From contig OX442416.1 in assembly GCA_949361645.1 (NCBI GenBank), forward strand, positions 17,922,993 through 17,986,992: a stretch of DNA of 64,000 nucleotides. The letters run 5' to 3'. This DNA comes from Spongilla lacustris (taxonomy: Eukaryota > Porifera > Demospongiae > Spongillida > Spongillidae). The position numbers were made by a program, and so were the translations under genes. Position 1 is the stretch's first letter, and every line of letters begins with the position of its first letter. The notes below the pieces were generated by a model, which saw nothing but the letters and a program-made list of their open reading frames with translations, was not told the DNA's origin and searched no databases. Shown here in pieces: positions 34,201-60,148 of this stretch.

Positions 34201-37200
34201 TCATCATTATTGTAAAGATGCGAAGGAATTAAGCATAATGCTCGTAAACCTTGAATAGTTAGATCCGAAAATCGAAGATCTAATTGCTGAATGAGACAAT
34301 CCAAATATGCATGGAATAAAAACAGCCAATTAAAAATATTCTTTTGGTGATCTGGCAGGAACATTGTTCCGCTGTGTTTGATCTACTACTTTCCTGACGG
34401 CAATTGAAATTGAAATTCGCAATGTACGAACTGAACGCTGAACGAATGTACGAACTGAACGCTGAACGAATGTACGAACTGTACGCTGAACGAATGTACG
34501 AACTGAACGCTGAACGAATGTACGAACTGAACGCTGAATGAATGTACGAACTGAACGCTGAACGAATGTACGAACTGAACGCTGAACGAATGTACGAACT
34601 GAACGCTGAACGAATGTACGAACTGAACGCTGAACGAATGTACGAACTGAACGCTGAACGAATGTACAAACTGAACGCTGAACGAATGTACGAACTGAAC
34701 GCTGAACGAATGTACGAACTGAGCGCTGAACGAATGTACGAACTGAATGCTGAACGAATGTACGAACTGAACGCTGAACGAATGTACGAACTGAACGATG
34801 AACGAATGTACGAACTGAACGCTGAACGAATGTACGAACTGAACGATGAACGAATGTACGAACTGAACGCTGAACGAATGTACGAACTGAACGCTGAACG
34901 AATGTACGAACTGAACGCTGAACGAATGTACGAACTGAACGCTCAAAAGCACAATAGAAAAAGTGCCACGTGTTAGGGGTGTTACTTAGCACGTACAACA
35001 GGTCTAGTGCCTGCAAGAGCTAAGACAGTGCGCGCTGATGACATATAATTAAATTCATTACAATGGACAGGAGGCGTATCCTTATTAGTTGGGGGGGGGG
35101 GGGGGGGGGGGGCATAGGCCGGGTTTGCCCCCCCCTGTATCCGCCACTGAAAACAGCCAATTAAAAATATTCTTTTGGTGATCTGGCAGGAACATTGTTC
35201 CGCTGTGTTTGATCTACTACTTTCCTGACAGCAATTGAAATTGAAATTCGCAATGTACGAACTGAACGCTGAACGAATGTACGAACTGAATGCTGAACGA
35301 ATGTACGAACTGAACGCTGAACGAATGTACGAACTGAACGCTCAAAAGCACAATAGAAAAAGTGCCACGTGTCAGGGGTGTTACTTAGCAGTCTAGCGCC
35401 TGCAAGAGCTAAGACAGTGCGTGCTGATGACTTATAATTAAATTCATTACAATGGACAGGAGGCGTATCCTTATTAGTTAGGGGGGGCATAGGCCGGGTT
35501 TGCCCCCCCCCCCCCCCCCCTGTATCCGCCACTGCATGATTTGTATCACATGCCTACGCAGCTTACGAGTAATATGCTACAATCCCCAGCCTAAAGCCTG
35601 GGGTTGTACCCCTGGGAAAGCCTCACTTCCATTCAGCTCTGAGCCTAGGGAAAGCCTCACTCCCATTCAAACCTAAAGCCCTTGAAGTCAGGGAAAAGCC
35701 TCACTTAAACTCAACTAATCCCATCATCCAATCTAACACACTGTCCCCAAATATATTGACAACTGATATGGTTCCAGGTCACACATGTATATAAAGGATG
35801 ATAGGGTGGGTGGCAATCACTCAGTCCAAAGCTAAAGCTGCCAGTTGCATTGTTTACCCACCCACCACTCCACCTGTGCATTGACTGTACTTGTACACAT
35901 GTTTGCTGCGTTCTTACTTGCACATCAATGGTAGGCGGCACCCTTCGGGCTTCTACCCTGACCTAACCACCTTACCTTGACCTGCATCAAGGGGTGGGGC
36001 TGACCTCATGGGGACCAACGTTTCCCTTGGTTCCAGTCAGGCTCAGGGTAGGGGGTCAGCACCCTTATGCACACCCGACTGGCCAGCTGCCACCTACCCC
36101 CCTTTTGGGCAAACTATAAATTATGCCAAGCGCTGGGAATCACGATTAGAGTGCATATAGTATACCAAGCATGAGGGAGCATTCAGACAGTATTAATAGA
36201 CATTTTCCAATCCATATATTAGATGTTATAAAACTCCCTTGCGTTTGAATAACTGTAACTTCTGAAAGGTTAAGGCTATTGACTTCCTATTTTCAACACT
36301 TAATACTACATGTTCATCATTTCATTAGGGTACAATAGACCCCTTCCCGCGTCATCCTAGGAAGGTTGAAAACATTAGCGGCCATATTGTTTTGACCCAA
36401 AATTTGTGCGTTGTTTAGGATTTGTTTTTTAATAAGTATGAATAATATAATGAGAACAACTTAGACTGGTGAAAATCACGGCCTAATTAATTGTATTCAT
36501 AACATTAAGATACTTGGAACCAAATGAAATGGTTATGGATTGTGTAATAGTGTTACATTTACATCATATTATCGTCGTACATACACAAATTTCTAAATAA
36601 CACGGGCGTACGCAGCTTTTGGGAAATGTGGGGGTTGAAATTTTATAAGAGGTGACCTTTCGTCACGCAAAATTATGGATTATGTAATCATTACAAAATG
36701 TAGTAATATACGCTTACATATATGCACGCGTATGTAGTAAATACAAGTGGAGTAATCAACAAATAGTAAAAACTTTTTAAGTGTGATGGTGACCTCGTTT
36801 TAGGGAGGGGAGGTCATTCGAACCCATCGACCCCCCTCCTTGCGTACGCCATGAATAACACATGTTTTGGTCCAAAATAATACGGCTGCTCACATTGCAG
36901 ACCATGCTTAGAATAACTGTATCGTACACTATGTTCTTCTATTTGAAAGTTATCCAATGCCCTTTCCACCAGATACACATGCACCATCCATGCCAGAATT
37001 GTTAAGCTTCTCAGCTAAGAAGCTGAATATAGCAGTAGAGGTTGGAACAAGGTATTTAAAGCTTGGGATATTTCTGTTGGAGGATAAGAACGGAGCCATC
37101 GTATATGCATTGGAGAAGGAATATATGAAGAATTCTGAAGAGATCAATATGGCCATACTCCAAAAATGGCTTCAGGGAAGGGGTGCCAAGCCAGTGACTT

Positions 37201-37289
37201 GGTCAAGATTGGTGACTGTTTTACAAAGGATTAGGATGAATGAGCTAGCAAATGAGATAGAAAATCATTTTGCAAATATCAGTGTATAG
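25254..37289 (+). CDS. Ankyrin-Roc-COR-Death domain protein (ROCO family), two lesions
   Basis: Nine-exon model: 25,254-25,292, 26,418-26,507, 27,525-27,623, 29,836-30,030, 30,517-30,564, 30,968-32,553, 32,641-32,679, 32,768-32,839 and 36,973-37,289. All junctions have GT-AG and matching phases. The sum is 828 codons once one extra A at 31,273-31,280 is discounted. Order: start MMASGSREDRDRE, three ankyrin repeats (33-residue, phase-0 exons), Roc GTPase (P-loop GHSGAGKST at 130-138, DLAGH at 186-190, THAD at 254-257), COR, linker, Death domain. DAPK1 has the same ankyrin-Roc-COR-Death tail behind a kinase; no kinase is seen here. An in-frame TAG at codon 119 (29,962-29,964) and the A8 frameshift suggest a pseudogene or assembly errors. 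Exons 7 and 8 are the least certain. Confidence 0.75.
25572..25628. repeat. (TG)n microsatellite
   Basis: An imperfect TG/CG run inside intron 1 of the ankyrin-ROCO gene. It accounts for the cysteine/valine repeats of the overlapping ORFs. Confidence 0.9.
26418..27623 (+). CDS. Exons 2-3: ankyrin repeats 1 and 2
   Basis: Exon 2 (26,418-26,507, 90 nt) encodes AQLIEAATMGRKEDIIELLK followed by HGVDVDGASE. Exon 3 (27,525-27,623, 99 nt) encodes SLMRASEWGHVECIKMLLEG and AQANQQDI. Both follow the ankyrin helix-turn-helix-loop pattern, and the one-repeat-per-exon, phase-0 arrangement is a common ankyrin gene design. Both end at GTGAGT donors. Intron 2 (26,508-27,524) shows nothing else of note. Confidence 0.8.
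28573..29575. repeat. 51-bp minisatellite interrupted by a MITE
   Basis: Unit starts (ttagacccttcaaagggg) fall at 29,184, 29,235, 29,286, 29,337, 29,388, 29,438, 29,489 and 29,540, so the period is 51 bp. One more unit lies at 28,573-28,624, cut off from the rest by an inserted element. Located in intron 3 of the ankyrin-ROCO gene. The 17-codon periodicity explains the repetitive ORFs on both strands. Confidence 0.9.
28625..29183. mobile_element. MITE with GGGGCCATCCATAAATGACGTCA-type ends
   Basis: The left end reads gggccgtccacaaatgacg and the right end is its inverted counterpart (cgtcatttatggatggcccc). It sits within the 51-bp array, flanked by cta on the left and tta on the right, where the array unit would read tta. 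A 3-bp TWA target is typical of PIF/Harbinger, so that class is possible. A C18 run lies inside near the left end, and a C-rich tract near the right. No transposase. Confidence 0.65.
29836..30030 (+). CDS. Exon 4: ankyrin repeat 3 and Roc P-loop, with in-frame TAG
   Basis: 195 nt, phase 0 at both ends. It encodes HGDTALHIAMHYGRPDCVRT and the rest of a third ankyrin repeat, then a very short linker (MKGLTAMSV), an in-frame TAG at 29,962-29,964, and KVMLCGHSGAGKSTLTE with a textbook P-loop. The acceptor is ttccacag and the donor is GAG/GTAAGC. The TAG lies 33 bases before the P-loop. No splice arrangement I can see removes it without losing conserved residues. Confidence 0.75.
30051..30375. repeat. 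32-bp minisatellite
   Basis: About ten copies of gtatggtatggagacctcac-agtaggcctatt, starting 20 bases after the exon 4 donor in intron 4 of the ankyrin-ROCO gene. Copies differ by a few bases. Confidence 0.9.
30517..30564 (+). CDS. Exon 5: Roc linker exon
   Basis: 48 nt between a ttgtag acceptor and an AAAG/GTAAAA donor, phase 0 at both sides, encoding VILQHPMPRTMFTQLK. It fits between the P-loop helix of exon 4 and the start of exon 6 (RLFGADEVEPLTAGIIPH). The length is right for the region between P-loop and switch I. Support is by phase and position, not by a motif. Confidence 0.55.
30968..32553 (+). CDS. Exon 6: Roc GTPase and COR domain, A8 frameshift
   Basis: Begins after ttctatag in phase 0 with RLFGADEVEPLTAGIIPH, so the switch I threonine (TAGI) is present. 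Next come MVIYDLAGHQQFFSSHSAYL (G3 box DxAGH), AIFLLLQDLRKDPDDITKEL and VIVVGTHADF (THxD in place of NKxD, usual in Roc). At 31,273-31,280 a run of eight A shifts the frame; seven would keep it open. After it comes the COR domain (TGIIPKAVLRKSFPQYDVEM, GPLLFFPALVREGVI, FCWHMIVKSPHQFFTPRFHD). The exon ends at GAAG/GTAAGG (phase 1). The frame continues open to a TAG at 32,583 if unspliced. Confidence 0.85.
32561..32592. repeat. 32-bp intronic direct repeat, copy 1
   Basis: tgctcacattgcagaccatg plus the following 12 bases occurs here, seven bases inside intron 6, and again at 36,887-36,918, 54 bases before the Death exon acceptor. No mismatches. See findings. Confidence 0.9.
32641..32839 (+). 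CDS. Exons 7-8: linker between COR and Death domain
   Basis: Exon 7 (32,641-32,679) encodes VMEGDLPGVEAK and exon 8 (32,768-32,839) encodes GDISSEGCHANSPPTPSAGQ and PTLS. Both are phase 1 to 1 and flanked by AG and GT. A related peptide (QAVNEGDISSEG) spans the exon 8 acceptor, so the small exons may derive from an internal duplication or be alternatively spliced. The linker is proline/serine-rich and probably disordered. Confidence 0.4.
33106..33262. repeat. Direct repeat C, copy 1
   Basis: gtcagcacccttatgcacac, ataaattatgccaagc and ccaagcatgagggagcattc occur here and at 36,053-36,195 in the same order, with a C-tract of different length (14 C here). The two copies bracket the hAT region in intron 8. 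Confidence 0.85.
33960..34430 (-). pseudogene. hAT transposase C-terminal (dimerisation) domain
   Basis: Minus-strand ORF with YLDCLIQQLDLRFSDLTIQG, FYSDDLPFPQAFHQEIALWK and LLLLTSVTSSGVERANSSLR, the hAT C-terminal family (usual TSCEAERxFSxL, here TSSGVERANSSL). Just upstream, in another frame, TQRNNVPARSPKEYF is the expected preceding block, so a frameshift lies at about 34,340. The N-terminal and catalytic parts are absent, replaced by the minisatellite. Confidence 0.8.
34416..34944. repeat. 24-bp minisatellite, about 22 copies
   Basis: Unit gaacgaatgtacgaactgaacgct-type, 24 bp, with rare single-base variants. Because the period is a multiple of three and the unit lacks stops, several frames are open. 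The shorter copy at about 35,255-35,342 has only about four units. It lies at the boundary of the hAT coding fragment. Confidence 0.95.
35149..35534. repeat. Tandem duplicate of the hAT right segment
   Basis: Repeats 34,317-35,149: same hAT coding scrap, minisatellite, caaaagcacaatagaaaaag, gtgctgatgac, a G/C tract and the terminus. Differences are mainly minisatellite copy number (4 versus 22) and lengths of the G and C runs. Confidence 0.9.
36053..36195. repeat. Direct repeat C, copy 2
   Basis: Counterpart of 33,106-33,262 with about 85-90 percent agreement by eye and only a C6 tract. Confidence 0.85.
36235..36345. repeat. Diverged fragment of the 831-bp foldback
   Basis: tcctattttcaacactt and the surrounding order (gcgtttgaat..ctgtaacttc..gttaaggctatt) follow the arm of the foldback at 13,800-13,910 with many substitutions. 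Confidence 0.6.
36973..37289 (+). CDS. Exon 9: Death domain of ankyrin-ROCO gene
   Basis: Starts after ttccaccag in phase 1 and runs to the stop at 37,287-37,289. Encodes MPELLSFSAKKLNIAVEVGT, then INMAILQKWLQGRGAKPVTW and SRLVTVLQRIRMNELANEIE. The WL-x-G-x-G-x-KPVTW-x-x-LV-x-x-L pattern is characteristic of invertebrate Death domains, a homotypic interaction module of apoptotic and inflammatory signalling. No polyadenylation signal is obvious downstream. Confidence 0.85.
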
Positions 37290-37664
37290 TGTAACCTGTA
37301 GTGAACGTATGCTTAGCTGTGTATAGATGTCATGTATTTAGTATAGTGTAAACACAGATATATACATGTGATTATAGTTGTGTGATGCTGGTGGGACTTA
37401 TAATATAATATGTTCAGGAGCACATGACATGTACAACACAGACAAGTGGAACTGAATGCTAGAATGTGCGCAGGCACTAAATAGGAATATACATAACTAT
37501 ACTATGATGGATTATCCATCCGATGCTGTGAAAATCTGGGTCTGGGTATGAGACTAATGGTAGGTAGCTTAAGGCACTAAGTAGGAGACCTTCCTGATGG
37601 TAACAAGTGCAATCCTTTTGTGATTGGACCCTGCAACCACATCCTGCTTCTCTTTGCCCCACAG

Positions 37665-37830
37665 GGGCCATTCATAAATTACGTCATGCCAAAGGGGAGT
37701 GGGGGTGAATAATTGTGACGGTGTCACATTTTAAATAACAACTATCATCATTAAATGATCAACATAATAACACACTAAAAACCATAACCCCCCCCCCCCC
37801 CCCCCCCCCACCCAAAATTTATTGTCGTTA
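37665..37830. repeat. Solo end of the 28.6-kb MITE family, with C22 tract
   Basis: ggggccattcataaattacg followed by tcatgcc matches the MITE end at 28,625 and 29,183. Only one end is recognised. A run of 22 C follows at 37,788-37,809. Confidence 0.5.
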
Positions 37831-39220
37831 CTAATAATATTGATGATCTATGCGCTCGATGATGGCATCAGTTCACTCCCAACTGCTGCGGTCGATCGAC
37901 TAAACGTGAAGGTCAGGCCACTCCCAATTGCAACTAGCGAAGATGCATGATGTATTGACAGTAGTGCTATTGGCTTTAATGGATTTTGCCCACATGCGAT
38001 AACTGTTTCATCTTTTGTTGATTTATTTGTGTGTAGAGGGGTGTGTGGGTGTGCTTCACTTTGCTGGGTATATCATCTGAAACTGATTGTCACTCTTACT
38101 GTACTGGTTTCAAGCAAGGGCTCATGATCACATGAATACCACAATAGCACCATTTACATTAGCCACAATATTTGCCACAATGTGTTCATATTCTGCTATG
38201 TTTACATTTAATTACGGAGTTATATTGTGCGTGTGTCTCGTTCCCAGACCGCGGATGGATTTGCAGGCTTGCCCCCCTTGTACAGTGACGTCAGCACTCT
38301 GCTGTAATATTCATGTGTCTGATTGTAAACCTCACACTGACGCTAATTTCAAAACAAAATCGTTTGGACAAGACACCCAGGTTTGTCAGTAAGCCCACGA
38401 ATTGTTTTGGACAAGGTGGAGACTAAAAATCCTGAGGGAACTGGCTATACCATATGCATGTTGTTGAAGGCAGAGGCGAACTACGGTAAGACTAAAAAGT
38501 AGAAAACCTGGAAACACAGACGCAACCCTGCTAATGAGGTGCATGTGACGCCGTTTCCAATCCATGTAGTCGAGGTGGTGAACATGCAATTTCAGAATGT
38601 ATTTGAATCTTATGTGATGATTTATAATTACGCACATACAATGCAACTTCTGGGGGGCAGAAAACATACTGCAGAAATAATAAAATAGTCATACCGTCCT
38701 CAGAACTGGTTTAAATATCAAGTTACTCAGTATCAAAGATAAACAGTTTATTGTTGCTAAAAATCTCAGACTCAAAACAGAAGACATTCTGGTAAAAATC
38801 CTTTAGTTTTTGGCTCCAATTTATAGAGACGGTGTTATTTATGACATCAATAGTAAGGGATTAATATAAATGAACTTCAGAGTCAAATCTATGCCGGGAA
38901 TGATTTGATGGCACATGATCTCTTGAATTGGTCAGTGGTGTAGGATTTCTAGACAGCAATTGTAATTCATAGATATTACATCTGGGAATAATTTACTTTA
39001 GCAATTTAGCTATGCAACATCGAAGTTGATTAGCAATTCGGTTCAGTTGCATAGCAATTTATTCCCGCTGAGATGTATGAACATATTGAAGGAATTTACA
39101 GCAGAGCTATCCCACGCACACGCCCGTGCATTCGGGTCGCTTTCAGGTCTCCCGCTATGATTGTTCGGTGCGCATGCGCATGCTATTTCTTACGTAAACC
39201 AGCGTTAACGAGTACGTTGT
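37831..39220. other. Intergenic between the two death-fold genes
   Basis: No gene recognised. The 39,100-39,250 part is relatively GC/CpG-rich (cgcacacgcccgtgcattcg, gtgcgcatgcgcatgc) and just precedes the first exon of the CARD-GTPase-Death gene, so it is the likely promoter region. Confidence 0.4.
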
Positions 39221-39256
39221 GTGGCTAATGTGCTCCGATGTCTCAGTGCCATCACC

Positions 39257-57419
<18,163 letters not shown>

Positions 57420-58400
57420 AGCAGTAGTGAATTGTCTTCTTTTTTTTTTGTTTAATTGAATAGCGTAACAAATCCTGCATGATTAGTTTGTCTAGTGGTA
57501 TAGAAAATATTATTCATAATAGTAGTGTCATTATCCACTTTCATGTGTATCTTGGTTTGATGTTTACTGGTAAGTGATTTAACATACAAATTCTGATACA
57601 AAACTGATTCACTGATGTGTGATCAAAGATAAAAGATATTAGGAAAGGTTAGGAAATATATCAAAACACACTAAAAGGGTAATCAAAGGCAGAATACAGT
57701 GGCTAGGGAACTTCTTGTCTATGAATGTAATGCACTCTACTAGGACTTTGTTTAAATTTGATTCATAATCATGATTGCGAGCTACTATTTCTTCCATCTA
57801 TCAGCAAGTATAGGTCACCATGTGCTTGCAGCTTCTCTTCATCTATATGTGCCGGATTTGCCAAAGTAAAAATTGCAGGGCCAGCCATCGTTAAGAGTCG
57901 TTATGAAATTAATAACCCTGGAGAAGAGGCTAGGCTGAGTATGGTGAACAGTGCATGGCAGTAATATGGCACATTTGATAGCAGGAAACCTTTAGCATGC
58001 ACTTCTTCACTTTCCAATTGCACTGCCTTTTCTATTGGAGACATTAGATATATTTTATTCGGTTATTATTCAATACACGTAAAATTATGCTGATGTGCCA
58101 GAATGCTAGGGCTTTGCTAGGAAGAAGTGCATCATGTGAAGTAGATGTCTGTTTAGAGTAGCTCAGTATTTAGTTTTCTGTATGCATAATAATTCAAATA
58201 CAATACAAGTTCCAATTACTATGATTAACATAGCGTGACCCTACTTAGCATGCAAGGCCCCCCGCATTTGATTTGATGAGTGTCAACTGTGAAGTTCATC
58301 TTGGGGTAACTATTTGTGACTTGGCACCGAGGGCAATGCCTCTTCACAGCTAGCTTCACTTGAAACAAATATGTTGAGCCTTGTTGCCTCCTAACCGGCC
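57420..58400. other. 3' flank of the CARD-GTPase-Death gene
   Basis: Begins with a T-rich stretch and AT-rich sequence that should include the 3' UTR. No clear polyadenylation signal close to the stop. No further gene recognised. Confidence 0.4.
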
Positions 58401-58418
58401 CAAATTATACTTCCACAG

Positions 58419-58736
58419 TCATTGGGACACATATCCAGCCATGCTTACTGCACTATTCTTCTGCTGAGAGGGCAGCTGACTACACGTGTCAACAATATGG
58501 GTTAAACCAAGCAGAGAGACCACAGGTTTGGAGCAAACCCAATTGGCCAGGTCGACATCAGCAGGTCTGGTATGCAAATGTTCTTGACCAAATCCAATTC
58601 CACCTTCATGCAATACTACCACTGAGGTTGCCATGCATGCAACAGGTGTCTTGTAGCTGATTATGCATGCCAGGTTACACGTGACCGCATGGTGACCAAG
58701 GGGATAATGTGATTGCCAGCAACCACAAAGACACAT
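58419..58736 (-). pseudogene. Relic ORF resembling a retroelement-associated invertebrate protein
   Basis: The 105-codon minus-strand ORF contains CWQSHYPLGHHAVTCNLACI and HEGGIGFGQEHLHTRPADVD followed by LANWVCSKP. From memory this resembles a conserved block (GGIGHGQNHLHTRPADVLVTNW-like) found in repetitive invertebrate ORFs near reverse transcriptases, but I cannot name the domain. No start or flanking frame continues it. It directly precedes the LTR element insertion. Confidence 0.4.
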
Positions 58737-58967
58737 GTGCAGAGAACACTAAAAGTGTTTATTGAGGAGCGGCGTGGTGAGTACTCAAATTTTCAAACCA
58801 TCAGTTTAAAGTAACAATGTTGTGTATGTCATTTTTCGTAGGGACTGTTCTCAATTTGAAATTTGCCAATGCAATCTGTCTGGACTGGGAATTCAATGAG
58901 TTGGCTCTGATGTATTGCCACATTAGGTGATTAATCTTATCTCACGTAAACGTCCTTGGCTGCAGCG

Positions 58968-59119
58968 TGTAGAGTAGTGTATGAACCATATGGTGTGCAT
59001 GAATTAGAGTGCGCATGCGCAGGACAGTGGTAGACAGGTAGAGCCAGCAGCAGGCTGCGGGTGTGTCATTGTGCTGTCCTTTTGTGGTATATATATACTC
59101 TCATTGCTGCGTTACTACA
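58968..59119 (+). repeat. 5' LTR
   Basis: Starts tgtagagtagtgtatgaacc and ends gctgcgttactaca. A TATA-like stretch (ggtatatatatact) lies about 30 bases before the end, so transcription probably starts near the LTR end. Identical to 63,161-63,312. Confidence 0.95.
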
Positions 59120-59138
59120 TTTGGCGACGAGGGTGGCT
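59120..59138 (+). promoter_or_regulatory. Putative primer binding site
   Basis: The sequence right after the 5' LTR is tt followed by tggcgacgagggtggc. It begins TGG as expected for pairing with a tRNA 3' CCA. The tRNA is not identified. Confidence 0.55.
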
Positions 59139-59158
59139 TTTCGACGGGTTCCTCAAGA

Positions 59159-60148
59159 ATGGCGCACATGGCTTTCGGTCACATACAGGAATTTGACCCC
59201 AACGTCGAAGGTATTTCCTCATACTTGGAGCGGATGGGGTTATATTTTGTTGCAAACAAGATTGAATCGGAGCGTCAGGTAGCGGTATTCCTCTCTTTGA
59301 TTGGGGGTAAAAATTACGCGCTGTTGCGTGACTTGTTGCTGCCGCAGCAGCTAAAGGATATGTCGCTTGTTGAACTGATGGGTACATTAAGAAGACATTT
59401 TGAGCCCAAACCAGTTGTTATAGCGGAGCGTTTTCACTTTCATCGTAGGAGCCAGGGTGCGGATGAAAGTGTGGCTGAGTATGTTGCTGAATTAAGGAAG
59501 CTTGCTACACATTGTCGTTTTGGCGGTTATCTAGAGGAAGCGCTTAGGGATAGGCTGGTGTGCGGATTACGCGAAGAAAGTACGCAAAGGGCGTTACTGA
59601 CAGAGAATGAATTAACTTTGGCGCGAGCATTAGAAATCGCACAAAGTAGGGAGGCTGTTCTAATGAATGCCCAGCGACTGAAAGAGCCTAGTCTGACAGT
59701 GAAGAAGGTGACTACGAGGACAGATACAACTATGTCATCAAAATGTATACGTTGTGGAAGCAGTAAGCATCTTGCTGATAGGTGTCCATTTAGGCAAGCT
59801 ACATGTTTCAAATGCAATAAATCTGGGCATATTGCTAGAGTATGTAGAAGTGGTGGGAAGCCAGTTGGTTTGTCTAAACCAACATCGCAACCTTATCAAG
59901 GGCGCAACACTCTCTCAGTGGAGGATTCTGCAGAAGAAGAATCTGCAATTGACAACGTTAGTGTGTTTGCTGTTGGAACACCACAAGTTCGTCCTATTGT
60001 GGTCAAGATTGCAGTGAATGGAACAACGATTGAGATGGAAGTAGACACTGGGGCAGCTGTCTCGTTAGTATCAGAGCGCACTTGGAAGCAGATTAGGGGT
60101 CAAGTGAAATTACAGAAGGCAGATGTTGTATGGTGGTCGGAGATATGA
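59159..60148 (+). CDS. Gag-protease polyprotein of the Gypsy element
   Basis: The ATG at 59,159 starts MAHMAFGHIQEFDPN. A gag capsid-like region includes LRRHFEPKPVVIAERFHFHR and ESVAEYVAELRKLATHC. Two CCHC zinc knuckles follow: CIRCGSSKHLADRC and CFKCNKSGHIARVC. Then comes an aspartic protease start (EMEVDTGAAVSLVSERTWK). The protease stops short at 60,146-60,148. The flap region expected between the active site and the pol frame appears missing, and the pol frame begins inside the overlap, so both a deletion and a shift are likely. Confidence 0.9.
   Translation: MAHMAFGHIQEFDPNVEGISSYLERMGLYFVANKIESERQVAVFLSLIGGKNYALLRDLLLPQQLKDMSLVELMGTLRRHFEPKPVVIAERFHFHRRSQGADESVAEYVAELRKLATHCRFGGYLEEALRDRLVCGLREESTQRALLTENELTLARALEIAQSREAVLMNAQRLKEPSLTVKKVTTRTDTTMSSKCIRCGSSKHLADRCPFRQATCFKCNKSGHIARVCRSGGKPVGLSKPTSQPYQGRNTLSVEDSAEEESAIDNVSVFAVGTPQVRPIVVKIAVNGTTIEMEVDTGAAVSLVSERTWKQIRGQVKLQKADVVWWSEI

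Larger units (their letters stand above)
33614..35534 (-). mobile_element. hAT transposon, degenerate, right end duplicated
   Basis: The left end cagg-ggcagatacagg and the right end cctgtatccgccactg form imperfect terminal inverted repeats of the CAGTGGCGGA hAT type. The interior encodes the hAT dimerisation domain on the minus strand. The segment from about 34,317 to the right end at 35,149 is repeated at 35,149-35,534, so there are two right termini. No clean 8-bp target duplication is visible (left tcacatga, right catgattt). Lies in intron 8 of the ankyrin-ROCO gene. Confidence 0.75.

Noticed and set aside
34416..34944. CRISPR-like regular array, or a repetitive protein gene (MYELNAER / SVRTFVQR)
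   Set aside because: No spacers between repeats, eukaryotic context, and openness in several frames is explained by a 24-bp period without stops.
33606..35542. An 8-bp target duplication for the hAT element
   Set aside because: Left tcacatga and right catgattt share only catga out of register.
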